DNA from: Flaviramulus basaltis
Lineage (GTDB): Bacteria > Bacteroidota > Bacteroidia > Flavobacteriales > Flavobacteriaceae
Length of the DNA stretch: 64,000 nt
Direction: 5' to 3'
Assembly (NCBI RefSeq): GCF_900114265.1
Contig: NZ_FPKV01000002.1
Span: 496,001-560,000 of the forward strand
Program-made: the position numbers and the translations under genes
Shown: in pieces, positions 18,708 through 28,919 of the stretch
Layout: the number at the start of each line of letters is the position of its first letter
Position numbering within the stretch: position 1 is the stretch's first letter
Notes under the pieces: generated by a model
What the model was told of the DNA's origin: nothing
The model's database searches: none
The model's input: only the letters and a program-made list of their open reading frames with translations

Positions 18708-20477
18708 TTAATTAAAATGACTATTAGAAGCATACATACCTAACATTGTTCCTACAAATCCTTTTGCTTCTTCTGTACTTAAATTAATGGCATCAATATT
18801 TTTTGCTAGTATGATCCAATTTTCATCTTTAGAAAGTTTAAAATAAAAGTCGTAATAACGAATATTACCTTCAATTTTTAAGAATAAATCATCTGTTTTG
18901 GATTTAATAACTTTAGAGGCTACTATTTCAGGTTTTCCTTCATTTTGTTTTAGAGCATTCCTTTCGACAAAAATCTCTACATCACCATCTTTATTTAATC
19001 TTTCTCCAATGAAGATATAATGATTTTCATTTTGAAAAGCAACTAAACCGGTAGTTTGTGATGTATTAGTTAATGAGAAATTCACCTTGGTAGATGCTTC
19101 AAACTTTTGATGTTGTTGACGTCTTACAATAAACGAAGAACTTGCTATTTCTTTTATATTTTCTTCTGCTAGTTTTAAATACAAATTATCATCCTGTAAC
19201 TTATATATGCTATCCTTAGGATTTCTTAAAAACACCCATTTATAGTCTAATTTATCTGATGTAAAATCATCATTCCATTCAAAATTACCTGTAGTTGACG
19301 GAATTACTTCTAAACTCTCTGGCAAATTAGGTTTTTGGTGAGTAAATGGATGTGCTTCGTTTCCTTTTTCAAAAGTTGGCCAACCATCTTTCCATGTAAC
19401 AGGAAGCATAAAAGTTTCGCGACCCGTATTATAATAATCAATTTCATAAGGGCGACACGCTAAATATACACCCCACCATTCACCGTTTTGAGTTTCAACA
19501 AAATCGACATGTCCTGTTGTTGAAATTTGGTTTGGTCGTTCTTTAGATAAATGACGTTGCGTTAAAATAGGGTTGTTTTCATAACTAACATAAGGACCTA
19601 GTACATTTTTACTTCTAAATACAACTTCTGAATGGTTGTATGACGTTCCTCCTTCTGCGCAAATTAGATAATAATAATTATCTTTTTTTAATATATGAGG
19701 CGCTTCAATCCAAACTGGCTTTTTAGCCATATCTGTTCCACCATTAACTAATAACTTTTGCTTAGATACTATTTTTTGGTTTTCTAAATCATATTCCCAA
19801 GTATAAATCGCTCTATGCCCGTCATGTTTTGTTTCATTATTAGGTGGCGGTCCGTTATGCGTGATGTATACTTTTCCATCATCATCAAAAAATATATCTG
19901 GATCTATACCATCGATTTCTGATAGCCAAATTGGGTTAGACCACTCTCCTGCTGGGTCTTTTGTAGTCACAATAAAATTACCACCTTGCTCTACATTAGT
20001 GCAAATCACATAAAACGTCCCGTTATTATAACGAATTGTTGGAGCAAACATTCCTCTGGAAACACCCATTTTGGAAAAATCGGCTTGTTCTTTTCTTGTA
20101 ATAACATGCCCAATCTGTTTCCAGTTTACTAAATCTGAGCTTTTAAAAATTGGTAATCCAGGAAAATATGCAAATGAAGATGTTATTAAATAATAGTCAT
20201 TCCCTACTCTACAAATACTTGGATCTGGATAAAAGCCAGCTAGTATTGGGTTATAATATTCGTTTTCTGATTTTTCAATTGTATTGAAAACATCGTCCTT
20301 TCCTTTATAATTAAACCAATCGAACTCTGCATATTCTTTATTCTCTGTAGTTTTTTCGTGCTGTTCTAATTCAGCTTTATTTTTGCAAGATGTGAAAAAA
20401 GAAAACACAATAATTACAGAAAGGTATAAAAACTGCTTTCCTTTTAAATTTAAACAATTGATGGATATTGTTTTCAT
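18708..20477 (-). CDS. GH43 beta-xylosidase/arabinofuranosidase with C-terminal C2 domain, lipoprotein
   Basis: A 589-residue lipoprotein (signal ending FFTSC, Cys31). The five-bladed GH43 domain at about 75-390 has its three acidic residues in FYPDPSICR (Asp85), EIDGIDPDIFF (Asp192) and VWIEAPH (Glu258). A concanavalin-like C2 domain at about 400-589 is typical of the two-domain beta-xylosidase/arabinofuranosidase branch (subfamily 12-like). It would act on xylo-oligomers in the periplasm. The protein stops at YASNSHFN, slightly short of the FDWF-type ending I expect for this domain, so a few terminal residues may be lost. It is the last gene of the six-gene run. Confidence 0.9.
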   Translation of the reverse strand: MKTISINCLNLKGKQFLYLSVIIVFSFFTSCKNKAELEQHEKTTENKEYAEFDWFNYKGKDDVFNTIEKSENEYYNPILAGFYPDPSICRVGNDYYLITSSFAYFPGLPIFKSSDLVNWKQIGHVITRKEQADFSKMGVSRGMFAPTIRYNNGTFYVICTNVEQGGNFIVTTKDPAGEWSNPIWLSEIDGIDPDIFFDDDGKVYITHNGPPPNNETKHDGHRAIYTWEYDLENQKIVSKQKLLVNGGTDMAKKPVWIEAPHILKKDNYYYLICAEGGTSYNHSEVVFRSKNVLGPYVSYENNPILTQRHLSKERPNQISTTGHVDFVETQNGEWWGVYLACRPYEIDYYNTGRETFMLPVTWKDGWPTFEKGNEAHPFTHQKPNLPESLEVIPSTTGNFEWNDDFTSDKLDYKWVFLRNPKDSIYKLQDDNLYLKLAEENIKEIASSSFIVRRQQHQKFEASTKVNFSLTNTSQTTGLVAFQNENHYIFIGERLNKDGDVEIFVERNALKQNEGKPEIVASKVIKSKTDDLFLKIEGNIRYYDFYFKLSKDENWIILAKNIDAINLSTEEAKGFVGTMLGMYASNSHFN

Positions 20478-20483
20478 TTTTGT

Positions 20484-21521
20484 CTATATTTTGTAAGGAT
20501 TTAAAGTTTGAATACTTCCATCATCATTATACTTTATTTCTGCCACTTTTATTGAACGTAAATGTGTTATCCCTTTTGATAAACTAGAATCGTGATAGAA
20601 TAAATACCATTTTCCTTCAACTTCACAAACTGAGTGATGAGATGTCCAACCAACAACAGGATTTAAAATACGGCCACCATAAGTAAAAGGTCCATAAGGA
20701 CTATCACCAATAGCGTAACAGATAAAATGTGTGTCTCCTGTTGAGTATGAAAAGTAATATTTACCATTATATTTATGTAACCAAGCCGCTTCAAAGAAAC
20801 GTCTGTCTTTATCTCCCTCTAATAATAAATCACCATTTTTATCTAAAATCTCAATCGCTTTTGGTTTCTCTGCAAACTCCAATAAATCATCTCTCATTTT
20901 TGCTACAAATGGTAATAAAGCTGGTTCATCATCATTTGGTAAATGTGCTGTTGGGCTTTCAGGTTGTTCTGCATTAAAAACGCCTTTTCTCCATCGTTGA
21001 AGTTGACCGCCCCAAATACCACCAAAATACATATAATAACTCCCATCTTCATCTTCAAAAACAGCAGGATCTATAGAAAAACTGTCTTTTATAGCTTCTG
21101 GTTGTGGTGTGAATGGTCCTGTTGGTGAATCACTAACAGCAACACCTATTCTAAAAATACCATCGTAACCTTTAGCTGGAAAATACAAATAATATTTTCC
21201 GTTTTTATGTGCTGCATCTGGTGCCCACATTTGTTTTTCTGCCCAAGCAACATCATCAACATGTAAGGCTACACCATTATCTATAGCTTCACTATTTACG
21301 TTATCCATAGAAATTACATGGTAATCTTCCATAGCGAAATGACTTCCTAAATCATCAAATGCTTCTCCTGCATCAACATCATGCGATGGGTAAATGTAAA
21401 TTTTACCATTAAAATAATGTGCAGATGGATCTGCTGTATAAATATTCTTTACTAGGGGCTTTGAAATCGCTTTTTCGTTTAAAACATCAAAATCAATATG
21501 TTCAATACTATCTTCTGGCAT
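20484..21521 (-). CDS. GH43 beta-xylosidase (subfamily 1-like), apparently cytoplasmic
   Basis: A single-domain GH43 enzyme of 345 residues without signal peptide or lipobox. It starts MPEDSIEHIDFDV, so it should act inside the cell on imported xylo-oligosaccharides. Active-site residues are visible in YTADPSAHYF (Asp31), FSIDPAVFED (Asp151) and RFFEAAWLH (Glu244). It lies between the GPH symporter (27-base gap) and the second GH43 (6-base gap), which suggests that the symporter brings in the substrate for this enzyme. Confidence 0.9.
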   Translation of the reverse strand: MPEDSIEHIDFDVLNEKAISKPLVKNIYTADPSAHYFNGKIYIYPSHDVDAGEAFDDLGSHFAMEDYHVISMDNVNSEAIDNGVALHVDDVAWAEKQMWAPDAAHKNGKYYLYFPAKGYDGIFRIGVAVSDSPTGPFTPQPEAIKDSFSIDPAVFEDEDGSYYMYFGGIWGGQLQRWRKGVFNAEQPESPTAHLPNDDEPALLPFVAKMRDDLLEFAEKPKAIEILDKNGDLLLEGDKDRRFFEAAWLHKYNGKYYFSYSTGDTHFICYAIGDSPYGPFTYGGRILNPVVGWTSHHSVCEVEGKWYLFYHDSSLSKGITHLRSIKVAEIKYNDDGSIQTLNPYKI

Positions 21522-21548
21522 AATGTCTTTTTTACTTTTTTTATTTTA

Positions 21549-22982
21549 TTATAATCTTCTTATTTTTAATTCTGCTTCAATATCATTCTCCATATTTTTA
21601 TTTATTTCATAGAAAAATAACAATACACAACCTATTAAAAATGGAATAGCAGGATAAATACTTACTAATAATTTTATCCCATGAATAGCAGTTTCAACTT
21701 GAATTTCTGCTTGTGGATGATAATCGTACAATCCTAAAATCCAAGTAAGAAGTGCTCCTCCAATTGTAAGTCCTAATTTTAAACCTACCATCATCGCAGA
21801 GAAAATTATACCTGTTGCTCTACGGTTGTTTTTCCATTCAGAAAAATCGGCAACATCAGCAATCATAGCCCATAATATAGGAATAGTAATTCCATAGAAG
21901 AAACCATGTAAAATTTGTGAAGCAAACATTAATTCTACAGACTTGGGTGAGAAGAAATAAAAGAAAATGATGAATAATGTTGATATGAATAAAAACAGTC
22001 TAAAAATATCTCTTTTCCCATACTTATCGGCTAATCGTTTTGATAATCCAATTCCAACAATCATAAAAATAATACCTCCAGCATTAAAGAGTCCAAAACC
22101 AGCAGATACTGGGTCTTCTCCAAAGAAATTAATTCCAATATTATTTAAAAAATCTAAAAACGGACTTATAAATGAGGTCAATTCATTAGCATCAACATAA
22201 TTTTTAAAATAATATACATAAGAACCACCTTTCATAGCTAACGTAATGAATACTAATGTTGTTAATACCAACATAATAACCCAAGGCTTGTTTTTAGATA
22301 AATCTCCTAAATCCTCTTTTAGGCTAGATTTTTGTGCAGCAGTTGGTATAACACGTTCTTTTGTAGTTAAAAATGTAATAATCAACATAACGGTTCCTAT
22401 AATTGCTAACCAAGTCATTACTTTTTCAATACCAATAGCTTTATCTCCACCACCAGCAGATTCTATAATTGGTAACATGAATACCTGTACAAAGAATTGA
22501 GCAAACATTACCGCCACAAAACGATATGCAGACATGCTATTACGCTCTTTCATATCTCCGGTAATTACACCACTTAAAGCAGAATAGGGAAGATTATTAG
22601 CCGCATATAACATTAATAAAAAAGTGTAAGTTACAGCAGCATATATTACTTTTCCTTTATAACTAAAATCTGGCGTACTAAAAGCCAATAATGCCACAAC
22701 ACCAAGAGGTACTGCAGTAAATAAAATCCAAGGTCTAAATTTACCCCATTTTGATACTGTTCTATCGGCAAGAGCTCCTATAATTGGATTAAAACCAAAT
22801 GCTGCAACCAAACCAACGGTAAGCATAATTGCAGATGCATGGTTTGTATCAAGTCCGTAAATATCAGTATAGAAATAAGCTAAATAAGTAATTAATGTTT
22901 GAAAAACCAGATTAGCTGCTAGGTCGCCTAAGCTATACCCAATTTTTTCTTTAATTGATAGTTTTTGTGATTCTACACTCAT
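21549..22982 (-). CDS. GPH-family (MFS) oligosaccharide:cation symporter
   Basis: A protein of 477 residues with about 12 membrane segments, of the glycoside-pentoside-hexuronide:cation symporter family. Features include IKEKIGYSLGDLAANLVFQ at the start, GALADRTVSKWGKFRPWI near 63-80 and a central cytoplasmic loop near 207-225. Family members move xylosides and other short glycosides across the inner membrane. Next to a signal-less GH43 xylosidase it most likely imports xylobiose or xylo-oligosaccharides. It starts 34 bases after GH115, with an AACTAACTAA element before the start. Confidence 0.88.
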   Translation of the reverse strand: MSVESQKLSIKEKIGYSLGDLAANLVFQTLITYLAYFYTDIYGLDTNHASAIMLTVGLVAAFGFNPIIGALADRTVSKWGKFRPWILFTAVPLGVVALLAFSTPDFSYKGKVIYAAVTYTFLLMLYAANNLPYSALSGVITGDMKERNSMSAYRFVAVMFAQFFVQVFMLPIIESAGGGDKAIGIEKVMTWLAIIGTVMLIITFLTTKERVIPTAAQKSSLKEDLGDLSKNKPWVIMLVLTTLVFITLAMKGGSYVYYFKNYVDANELTSFISPFLDFLNNIGINFFGEDPVSAGFGLFNAGGIIFMIVGIGLSKRLADKYGKRDIFRLFLFISTLFIIFFYFFSPKSVELMFASQILHGFFYGITIPILWAMIADVADFSEWKNNRRATGIIFSAMMVGLKLGLTIGGALLTWILGLYDYHPQAEIQVETAIHGIKLLVSIYPAIPFLIGCVLLFFYEINKNMENDIEAELKIRRL

Positions 22983-23016
22983 TTTATTTTTATTTAGTTA
23001 GTTGTTGTTTTTATTA

Positions 23017-25647
23017 TTATTCAGAAAAAGTACTTTCTGGTGGTCCAAAATAACTTTTAGGAATTCCTTTTTCGTTGGTTTCAATTACTATTTTTTGAAG
23101 TACTAAGCCTTCATCCATTCTATAATAATTTAAAGTATGGTTTCCAGCTTCATTAATATCAAAATCTGTGGTAACAATTTTAATATTATCAGATACATTA
23201 TTATCCCAATTGCTTGGTACTTTCCCATTATAATTAAAAATTAAAGGGTCCGAATCATAATTTACTTGTGTTGGTTTTTCATCATCAAAAGACAAACCAT
23301 AATACATACCTTCTCTAGTTGAATAATTAATAGTTGGAGAAAAATACGCATATACTTTTACTTTTCCTTTATTCTGAAAATAAACATTATAGGATAATTT
23401 AGGTGAGTTTTCATTTAACGCTACTCTACCTTCTTTTATAGGTAATGAAATGACCGATGAACCCGTTTTACCAAGATTCTCAACTACTTTCCATTGAAAA
23501 GGTTCTGGTTCTGTTTTACTTGAAAAATGATTTGCTTCAATTGAGATATAATTGTTACTTTCAACAAACCCCTTTGTTCCTGCTGGTATTACTGGTTTTA
23601 TAATACTGTTTGAAACACTGACGTCTTCAACTATACTATCTTTATCATTATTCTTGTCTAACTCAACCTCAACAGTTTCTGGAATAATATTAAATCTTGG
23701 TTGCTGCCAGTTATTGTATCCAATATGGGTTTGCGACATAATGCCATTCCATTTTCCACCAGCTAATTCTTCGTGATAATATTTAGTTAGTAAAGAATCT
23801 TTTACATACAAGTCTTTTACTTTTTGAGCATATTCATTCGCTATTGGGTTTCCTTTTTCAGCGTATAATTTATTTTTTTCGGCAGCTATATATAATTCAT
23901 TCAAATTTGCAGAGGCAACAATTGGATATTCAACTAAATGATAATATGCGTCGAGATATTCTTTTGGTAATTTTTCTTTAAATTCAATTGCTTTTTTCTC
24001 TAATGTTTTAAAATCAGCAAGCATATTATCAGCTTCATTAAAATCTGTTAAACTATATACTGGAATGTTAAGCAATTCATGTTTTCTGCGGGCGTTGTAT
24101 TTGGTGTAGGTTTTAACCAAATCTCCAATTTCCTTAGCATATTCTTTTCCAAATTGTTGTTCTGACCATTCTGTATAATACTCTTGCAAATTATCGGCAT
24201 TCCATTTATCTGGATCCCAAGCATAGTCTAAAAAGAAATTAATTGGAAATTCCATTGGTTTAATATCGCCAACATTTACTATCCAAATATCCTTAACATT
24301 ATGCTCGTAAGCTAAATGCATTTGTTCCCAAACACGCTCAATTTGCGTGGTGTTTATCCATTTATAATTTCGTGGTCCTCCAACATAATCAAAATGATAA
24401 TAAATACCGTAACCACCTTTTCTAGGTTCTGCATCTAAGGCTGGTAATTTTCTAATATTTCCCCAATTATCATCACATAATAAAAGCGTAACATCATCTG
24501 GAACTTGCATGCCTCTATCGTAATAATCTTGAACTTCTTTGTACAACGCCCAAAGTTGTGGTGTTTCTTCGGCAGGTTTTCCTGTAACATCGGCTATTAT
24601 TTGGCGTTGGTCTTTTACAACTTTTTCTAAAGTTTCTATTGCGGTGTCTTCACTCATCGCTTCATCTCCATCACCACGCATGCCAACTGTTACCAGCGCT
24701 TCTTTATCGTCTAAACGTTCCATGGCTTCTGTCCAGAATTTTTTTAAGTTTTCTGGATTTGAATTATAATTCCACTCTCCTTCACCAAATTTCCCCCATT
24801 CTGCATGAGCTCTTGTTAATGGCTCGTGATGTGTTGTACCAATTACAACGCCATATTCATCTGCTAAAATGGAATTTTGAGCATCATCAACATAAAACAT
24901 TCTTGGTTGCCACATAGCTGGCCATAAATAATTTCCTTTCATACGAAGGATTAACTCAAAAACGTGGTCGTAAAACTTTGCATTAAAACCACCAAATTTT
25001 GGGTAGACCCAATTGGTTAACGATGGTGCTTCATCATTAATAAAAATACCTCGATATTTTACTTTTGGAGTTCCTTTTGTGTGTGAACCGCGAGCAATAA
25101 AAACATTTTGCTTCTTTTTTACAGGAACATCACACCAGTAATATAGTGGTGAAACACCCATTTCTGAAGACATATCGAACATTCCAAAAATGGTTCCGCG
25201 TTTGTCACTTCCAACTATTACAAGGGCTTCATCGACTCCTTCAAAAGGATTTTTAATAGTTTCAATTAAAAAAGTTTCCCATTTTCCTTGAATTGATGAA
25301 ACATCAAGTTTTTTATCGGCAATTAACTTATCTATTAATTTACTGCTACCAATTGTTCCAACTATAATTGCTGATTTACTTAAAGAAGATTCATCAATAA
25401 TTATATCTGGTTTTATATTGGTAACTCGCTTAATATCTTCTTGAAACTTTTTTGCTATTTTTTGAACACCAACAAACTCATTATCACTTAAATAAATTGT
25501 TGTTGCCATTTTATTATTTACTACTGCAAAACCAGAATTTGTTTTAACGTAAGATTGTTGTTCTTCTAAATTTATTGATGAATTCGATTGGCAAGAAATG
25601 AACAATAATAGATTAAATACAAACAAAAGTGTTTTAGTTAATTTCAT
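23017..25647 (-). CDS. Xylan alpha-1,2-glucuronidase, GH115, lipoprotein
   Basis: Removes 4-O-methyl-glucuronate from internal xylose units of glucuronoxylan. The 876 residues carry GH115 blocks such as GMFDMSSEMGVSPLYYWCDV near 155, KYRGIFINDEAPSLTNW near 198, LWPAMWQPRMFYVDD near 236 and GTTHHEPLTRAHAEWGK near 264. The frame opens at 25671, but the ATG at 25647 gives a clean lipoprotein signal (KLTKTLLFVFNLLLFISC) and a 17-base gap to the esterase gene, so that start is chosen. The C-terminal part from about residue 680 is beta-rich. Confidence 0.92.
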   Translation of the reverse strand: MKLTKTLLFVFNLLLFISCQSNSSINLEEQQSYVKTNSGFAVVNNKMATTIYLSDNEFVGVQKIAKKFQEDIKRVTNIKPDIIIDESSLSKSAIIVGTIGSSKLIDKLIADKKLDVSSIQGKWETFLIETIKNPFEGVDEALVIVGSDKRGTIFGMFDMSSEMGVSPLYYWCDVPVKKKQNVFIARGSHTKGTPKVKYRGIFINDEAPSLTNWVYPKFGGFNAKFYDHVFELILRMKGNYLWPAMWQPRMFYVDDAQNSILADEYGVVIGTTHHEPLTRAHAEWGKFGEGEWNYNSNPENLKKFWTEAMERLDDKEALVTVGMRGDGDEAMSEDTAIETLEKVVKDQRQIIADVTGKPAEETPQLWALYKEVQDYYDRGMQVPDDVTLLLCDDNWGNIRKLPALDAEPRKGGYGIYYHFDYVGGPRNYKWINTTQIERVWEQMHLAYEHNVKDIWIVNVGDIKPMEFPINFFLDYAWDPDKWNADNLQEYYTEWSEQQFGKEYAKEIGDLVKTYTKYNARRKHELLNIPVYSLTDFNEADNMLADFKTLEKKAIEFKEKLPKEYLDAYYHLVEYPIVASANLNELYIAAEKNKLYAEKGNPIANEYAQKVKDLYVKDSLLTKYYHEELAGGKWNGIMSQTHIGYNNWQQPRFNIIPETVEVELDKNNDKDSIVEDVSVSNSIIKPVIPAGTKGFVESNNYISIEANHFSSKTEPEPFQWKVVENLGKTGSSVISLPIKEGRVALNENSPKLSYNVYFQNKGKVKVYAYFSPTINYSTREGMYYGLSFDDEKPTQVNYDSDPLIFNYNGKVPSNWDNNVSDNIKIVTTDFDINEAGNHTLNYYRMDEGLVLQKIVIETNEKGIPKSYFGPPESTFSE

Positions 25648-25664
25648 AATTTCTTTAGTTATAG

Positions 25665-27605
25665 TTACCAATTATCTGTTCTAAACGGTGAAGCTGGTAA
25701 GTTTTCTTTATTGTATAAATTAGCTTTATCTGGGTTATCTGCCCATGCATATCTTACTGCAACTGGGTTTTTAACTGCTTCACTAGAAACGATTATTTTA
25801 TTCTTTTTAATTACAGCTTTAGCCCATAGAAATTTTTGGTCTGAACCAGCAATTGCGAATTCTTTTAATTCTCCACCTTTAGCGACTAAGCCACTTCCTA
25901 TATTATCAAATTTAAGAATGATTTTATTTCCTTTAATTTTTTTACCTTTTAAAGTAGGGCCTGAAGAAACTATATTCTTTTCTTTATATGCTAATTTTCT
26001 AGCAGCCAAAACCAATCTTTTTGCAACATCTTTTTTATTTAAAGGATGAATGTCATTCCACTCACCTAAATCTATAGCTACTGCCATGGCTGTATTTGGT
26101 AGAGATAGTGTTTTAAGTTGTGCGTCTCTTAATTCTGCCCAACTACTTTCTGTTGGATGACTATTTGATTCCTGATAATTTGGCAATTGAACAAACAAAA
26201 AAGGAAAATCACCTTGATTAAACTTCGCTCTCCAATTTTTAATTAATGCAGGAAATAGTGTTTCATACTCTTTAGGATTTTTAGTATTTGCTTCGCCTTG
26301 ATACCAAACAGCTCCTTTAATAGTATAATTTAATAAAGGACTTAACATGGCATTAAATAAGCCTGTTGGTTTCCATCTAATAAATGTTTGTCCTTCTTTT
26401 GGCGGCATTTCGGCACCCAATTTATACTTCCAGATTCCTTTCAAATCTATTGTTTTATCATCAGATTTAATTTCATAAGGTTTGTCTAAATAAAAACCTC
26501 CATCACCACTTTCATTAATAACTCTAACCGTGATATTATTTTTTCCTTCAACTAATAAATTAGAAGGAATGTTATAACGCCTTGGTGGGTATTTATAACC
26601 TGTTGTGCCAACAAAAGTTCCATTTACATAAACGGAATCTGAATCGACAACCCTACCTAAATTAAGTTTTAATGTTTTATTTAACATAGATTTAGGGATT
26701 TCTATGTCTTTTCTAAACCAAACTACACCATTTTTACCTGCAATTTTTTCTTTATCCCAATAACCAGGCACTTCCATTCCATCCCAATTAGTAGTGTCTA
26801 TATTTTGACTATACCAAGGATTATTTTTATTCCCTAAATCTTTATTAAAAAGTTCGTAATGCCAATCCTTCCAATTTTGATTATCATAGTTTTGAATTTC
26901 TCCTATTAAATCATCATTCTTGAATTTTTGCAATTCTTCATAATAATTCGGAAACTCTTTTAAAGCATCTTCACTTAACCAAGATTCGGCTGGAGCACCT
27001 CCTAAACTGGAATTAATTATACCAATGGGAACGTTATATGTTTTGTTTAATTCTTCAGCAAAAAAATAAGCAACAGCCGAAAATTGTAAAATATTATCTT
27101 GATTAACTTCTTTCCATGTTACTGCTTCAATATCTTCTTGAGGTTCTTTAAAATTATACCTCTTTGGAATTTCTATGTAATGTATTTTTGGGTTATTGGC
27201 AGATTTAATATCATCTTCATACAAGGGTTTTACACGTTGCATTGATATTTCCATATTAGATTGACCTGAACATAACCAAACATCGCCTACTAGAACATTA
27301 TTAATAGTTATTGTATTTGTACCAGAAATAGTCATTACATATGGTCCACCAGCTTTAAGATTGTTTAAAGCGAACACCCATTTTCCATTGGCATTCGCTT
27401 TAGTTTTATAAACTGTGTTATTGAAATCAATATTTATATTTTCCTCTGGTGATGACCAACCCCAAATTTTAACTTCGGCGTTTCGTTGTAATACTAATCC
27501 ATCACTTATAAGTGAAGGAAGTTTAACTTCTGCACTTACAAGATTAATACTAACAAACCAAAAAAAAATGTTTAAAAAAAGTACAATTATTTTGTGCAAC
27601 TTCAT
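25665..27605 (-). CDS. SGNH/sialate O-acetylesterase-like enzyme, probable acetyl-xylan esterase
   Basis: A secreted esterase of 646 residues (signal peptide ending NLVSA). The SGNH core carries the Ser motif LCSGQSNME near 112-120, GAVWYQGEANT near 436 and the catalytic pair region DIHP near 511. A galactose-binding/GH2-type beta domain (about 255-395) is inserted in the middle. The family is named for sialate O-acetylesterase, but in xylan loci the expected job is to remove acetyl groups from xylose. It overlaps the GH10 stop codon by 4 bases, consistent with co-translation. Confidence 0.85.
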   Translation of the reverse strand: MKLHKIIVLFLNIFFWFVSINLVSAEVKLPSLISDGLVLQRNAEVKIWGWSSPEENINIDFNNTVYKTKANANGKWVFALNNLKAGGPYVMTISGTNTITINNVLVGDVWLCSGQSNMEISMQRVKPLYEDDIKSANNPKIHYIEIPKRYNFKEPQEDIEAVTWKEVNQDNILQFSAVAYFFAEELNKTYNVPIGIINSSLGGAPAESWLSEDALKEFPNYYEELQKFKNDDLIGEIQNYDNQNWKDWHYELFNKDLGNKNNPWYSQNIDTTNWDGMEVPGYWDKEKIAGKNGVVWFRKDIEIPKSMLNKTLKLNLGRVVDSDSVYVNGTFVGTTGYKYPPRRYNIPSNLLVEGKNNITVRVINESGDGGFYLDKPYEIKSDDKTIDLKGIWKYKLGAEMPPKEGQTFIRWKPTGLFNAMLSPLLNYTIKGAVWYQGEANTKNPKEYETLFPALIKNWRAKFNQGDFPFLFVQLPNYQESNSHPTESSWAELRDAQLKTLSLPNTAMAVAIDLGEWNDIHPLNKKDVAKRLVLAARKLAYKEKNIVSSGPTLKGKKIKGNKIILKFDNIGSGLVAKGGELKEFAIAGSDQKFLWAKAVIKKNKIIVSSEAVKNPVAVRYAWADNPDKANLYNKENLPASPFRTDNW

Positions 27606-28735
27606 TCTTTAGAATCCGCTTTCAAATTAACTATACTATAATAGGCCTTCTTTTTTCCATTATTTCTATCAAACAATAATGGGTAATTTGTTCTACCATT
27701 AATTGGCCAATCGTTTTTCCATGACTCACCATCATTTACACCCCAAAGTGTTACACGACTAATTTTATCTTGATGTTTTAAAAATAATTTAAAAATATCG
27801 GCATATCTATTAGCTAATTTAACTTGTATAGAATCTGGAAGTTTATTTGGATAAGGATTCATTGTTGCATCACCACTTTCAAACTTTACATTTACATCTG
27901 CACCTGTAAAATCCCATGGCATAGGAATTACAGAAACATCTAATTCTGTAATAGCTACTTTGATACCTAAATCTGCATAGTCTACAATACTTTTTTCAAT
28001 CTCCTCTAAACTAGGCGTATCTAAATCCCAGTGCCCTTGCATGCCTATACCGTTAACCTTTGTTCCTAGCTCTTGCATTCTTTTAATCATTTTTATAGCA
28101 CCAGCTCTCTTGCTAGGATTCGTCATACTATAATCGTTATAATATAACTCTACATTTGGGTCAACTTTCTCTGCTATTTTGAAAACTAATGATAAATAAT
28201 CTTCACCTAGCACATCTAAAAACACTGTTTTTCTTAATGTACCATCATCATTTAATGCTTCGTTTACAACATCCCAAGCATCAATTTTTCCTTTATATCT
28301 ACCAACTATTGTATTAATATGGTTTGTTAATACTTCAACCATTTCGGTACTATCGGTTATTTCTTTAAAAAATGGTGATAATTGACTATGCCAAACTAAT
28401 GTATGCCCTTGAACATGCATATCATTTTTTTCAGCTAAAGCCACTAACTTATCTGGAATTTCAAAATTGAAAGTATCTTTTTGTGGATGAATTAACATCG
28501 ATTTCATTACGTTTTCTGGCGTAACACTGTTAAACTCTGAAGCAATTAAGGCACTTTGAACAGAATCCTTCTCTAATATTTGATTTACATTTAAAGCAGC
28601 TCCTATTAAGAAATTATCTTTAAACACATCCCTCAACCCTTCAGGCTTAACAATTTTTTCTTCTTTTTTTTGACAGCTAGTAGCCATTAATAGTATGAGT
28701 ACTAAAGCACTATAAAAATATTTTTTATTCATCAT
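27602..28735 (-). CDS. Endo-1,4-beta-xylanase, GH10, lipoprotein (first copy)
   Basis: Cuts the xylan backbone. The 377-residue lipoprotein has lipidated Cys21 after LLMATS. GH10 signatures are GHTLVWHSQ near 110, the acid/base in WDVVNEAL (Glu159) and the nucleophile in AITELDVS (Glu264), with WGVNDGESW near the end. It is the first gene of a six-gene run (28735 to 18708) with overlaps or short gaps. A LacI-type palindrome (28760-28771) sits 24 bases before its start, so the run should respond to the LacI regulator. The start may be the first or second of two consecutive ATG codons. Confidence 0.95.
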   Translation of the reverse strand: MMNKKYFYSALVLILLMATSCQKKEEKIVKPEGLRDVFKDNFLIGAALNVNQILEKDSVQSALIASEFNSVTPENVMKSMLIHPQKDTFNFEIPDKLVALAEKNDMHVQGHTLVWHSQLSPFFKEITDSTEMVEVLTNHINTIVGRYKGKIDAWDVVNEALNDDGTLRKTVFLDVLGEDYLSLVFKIAEKVDPNVELYYNDYSMTNPSKRAGAIKMIKRMQELGTKVNGIGMQGHWDLDTPSLEEIEKSIVDYADLGIKVAITELDVSVIPMPWDFTGADVNVKFESGDATMNPYPNKLPDSIQVKLANRYADIFKLFLKHQDKISRVTLWGVNDGESWKNDWPINGRTNYPLLFDRNNGKKKAYYSIVNLKADSKE

Positions 28736-28759
28736 AATTTTAGACTTAATTAGTTTAAT

Positions 28760-28771
28760 GCAATCGGTTGC
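28760..28771. promoter_or_regulatory. LacI-type operator, copy 1
   Basis: GCAATCGGTTGC, the same 12-base near-palindrome found at 37858, 44619 and 60843. On the minus strand it is directly preceded by TATATTTA (28773-28780), a TAnnTTTG-like element, which places the expected start of GH10 transcription inside the operator. No TTG is visible at the -33 position. Confidence 0.8.
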
Positions 28772-28919
28772 GTAAATATATAAAAAAACTATTAATAATT
28801 ATTATCTTGCATATGTTTTATAAAAAAAGCTGTAAATCTATTATTATGCAAAAAATAAAAGTACTTTTTTTTTTAAAAAAATTAAATTCAATAAATGTTA
28901 AAAAAAATTAATCAAAATT

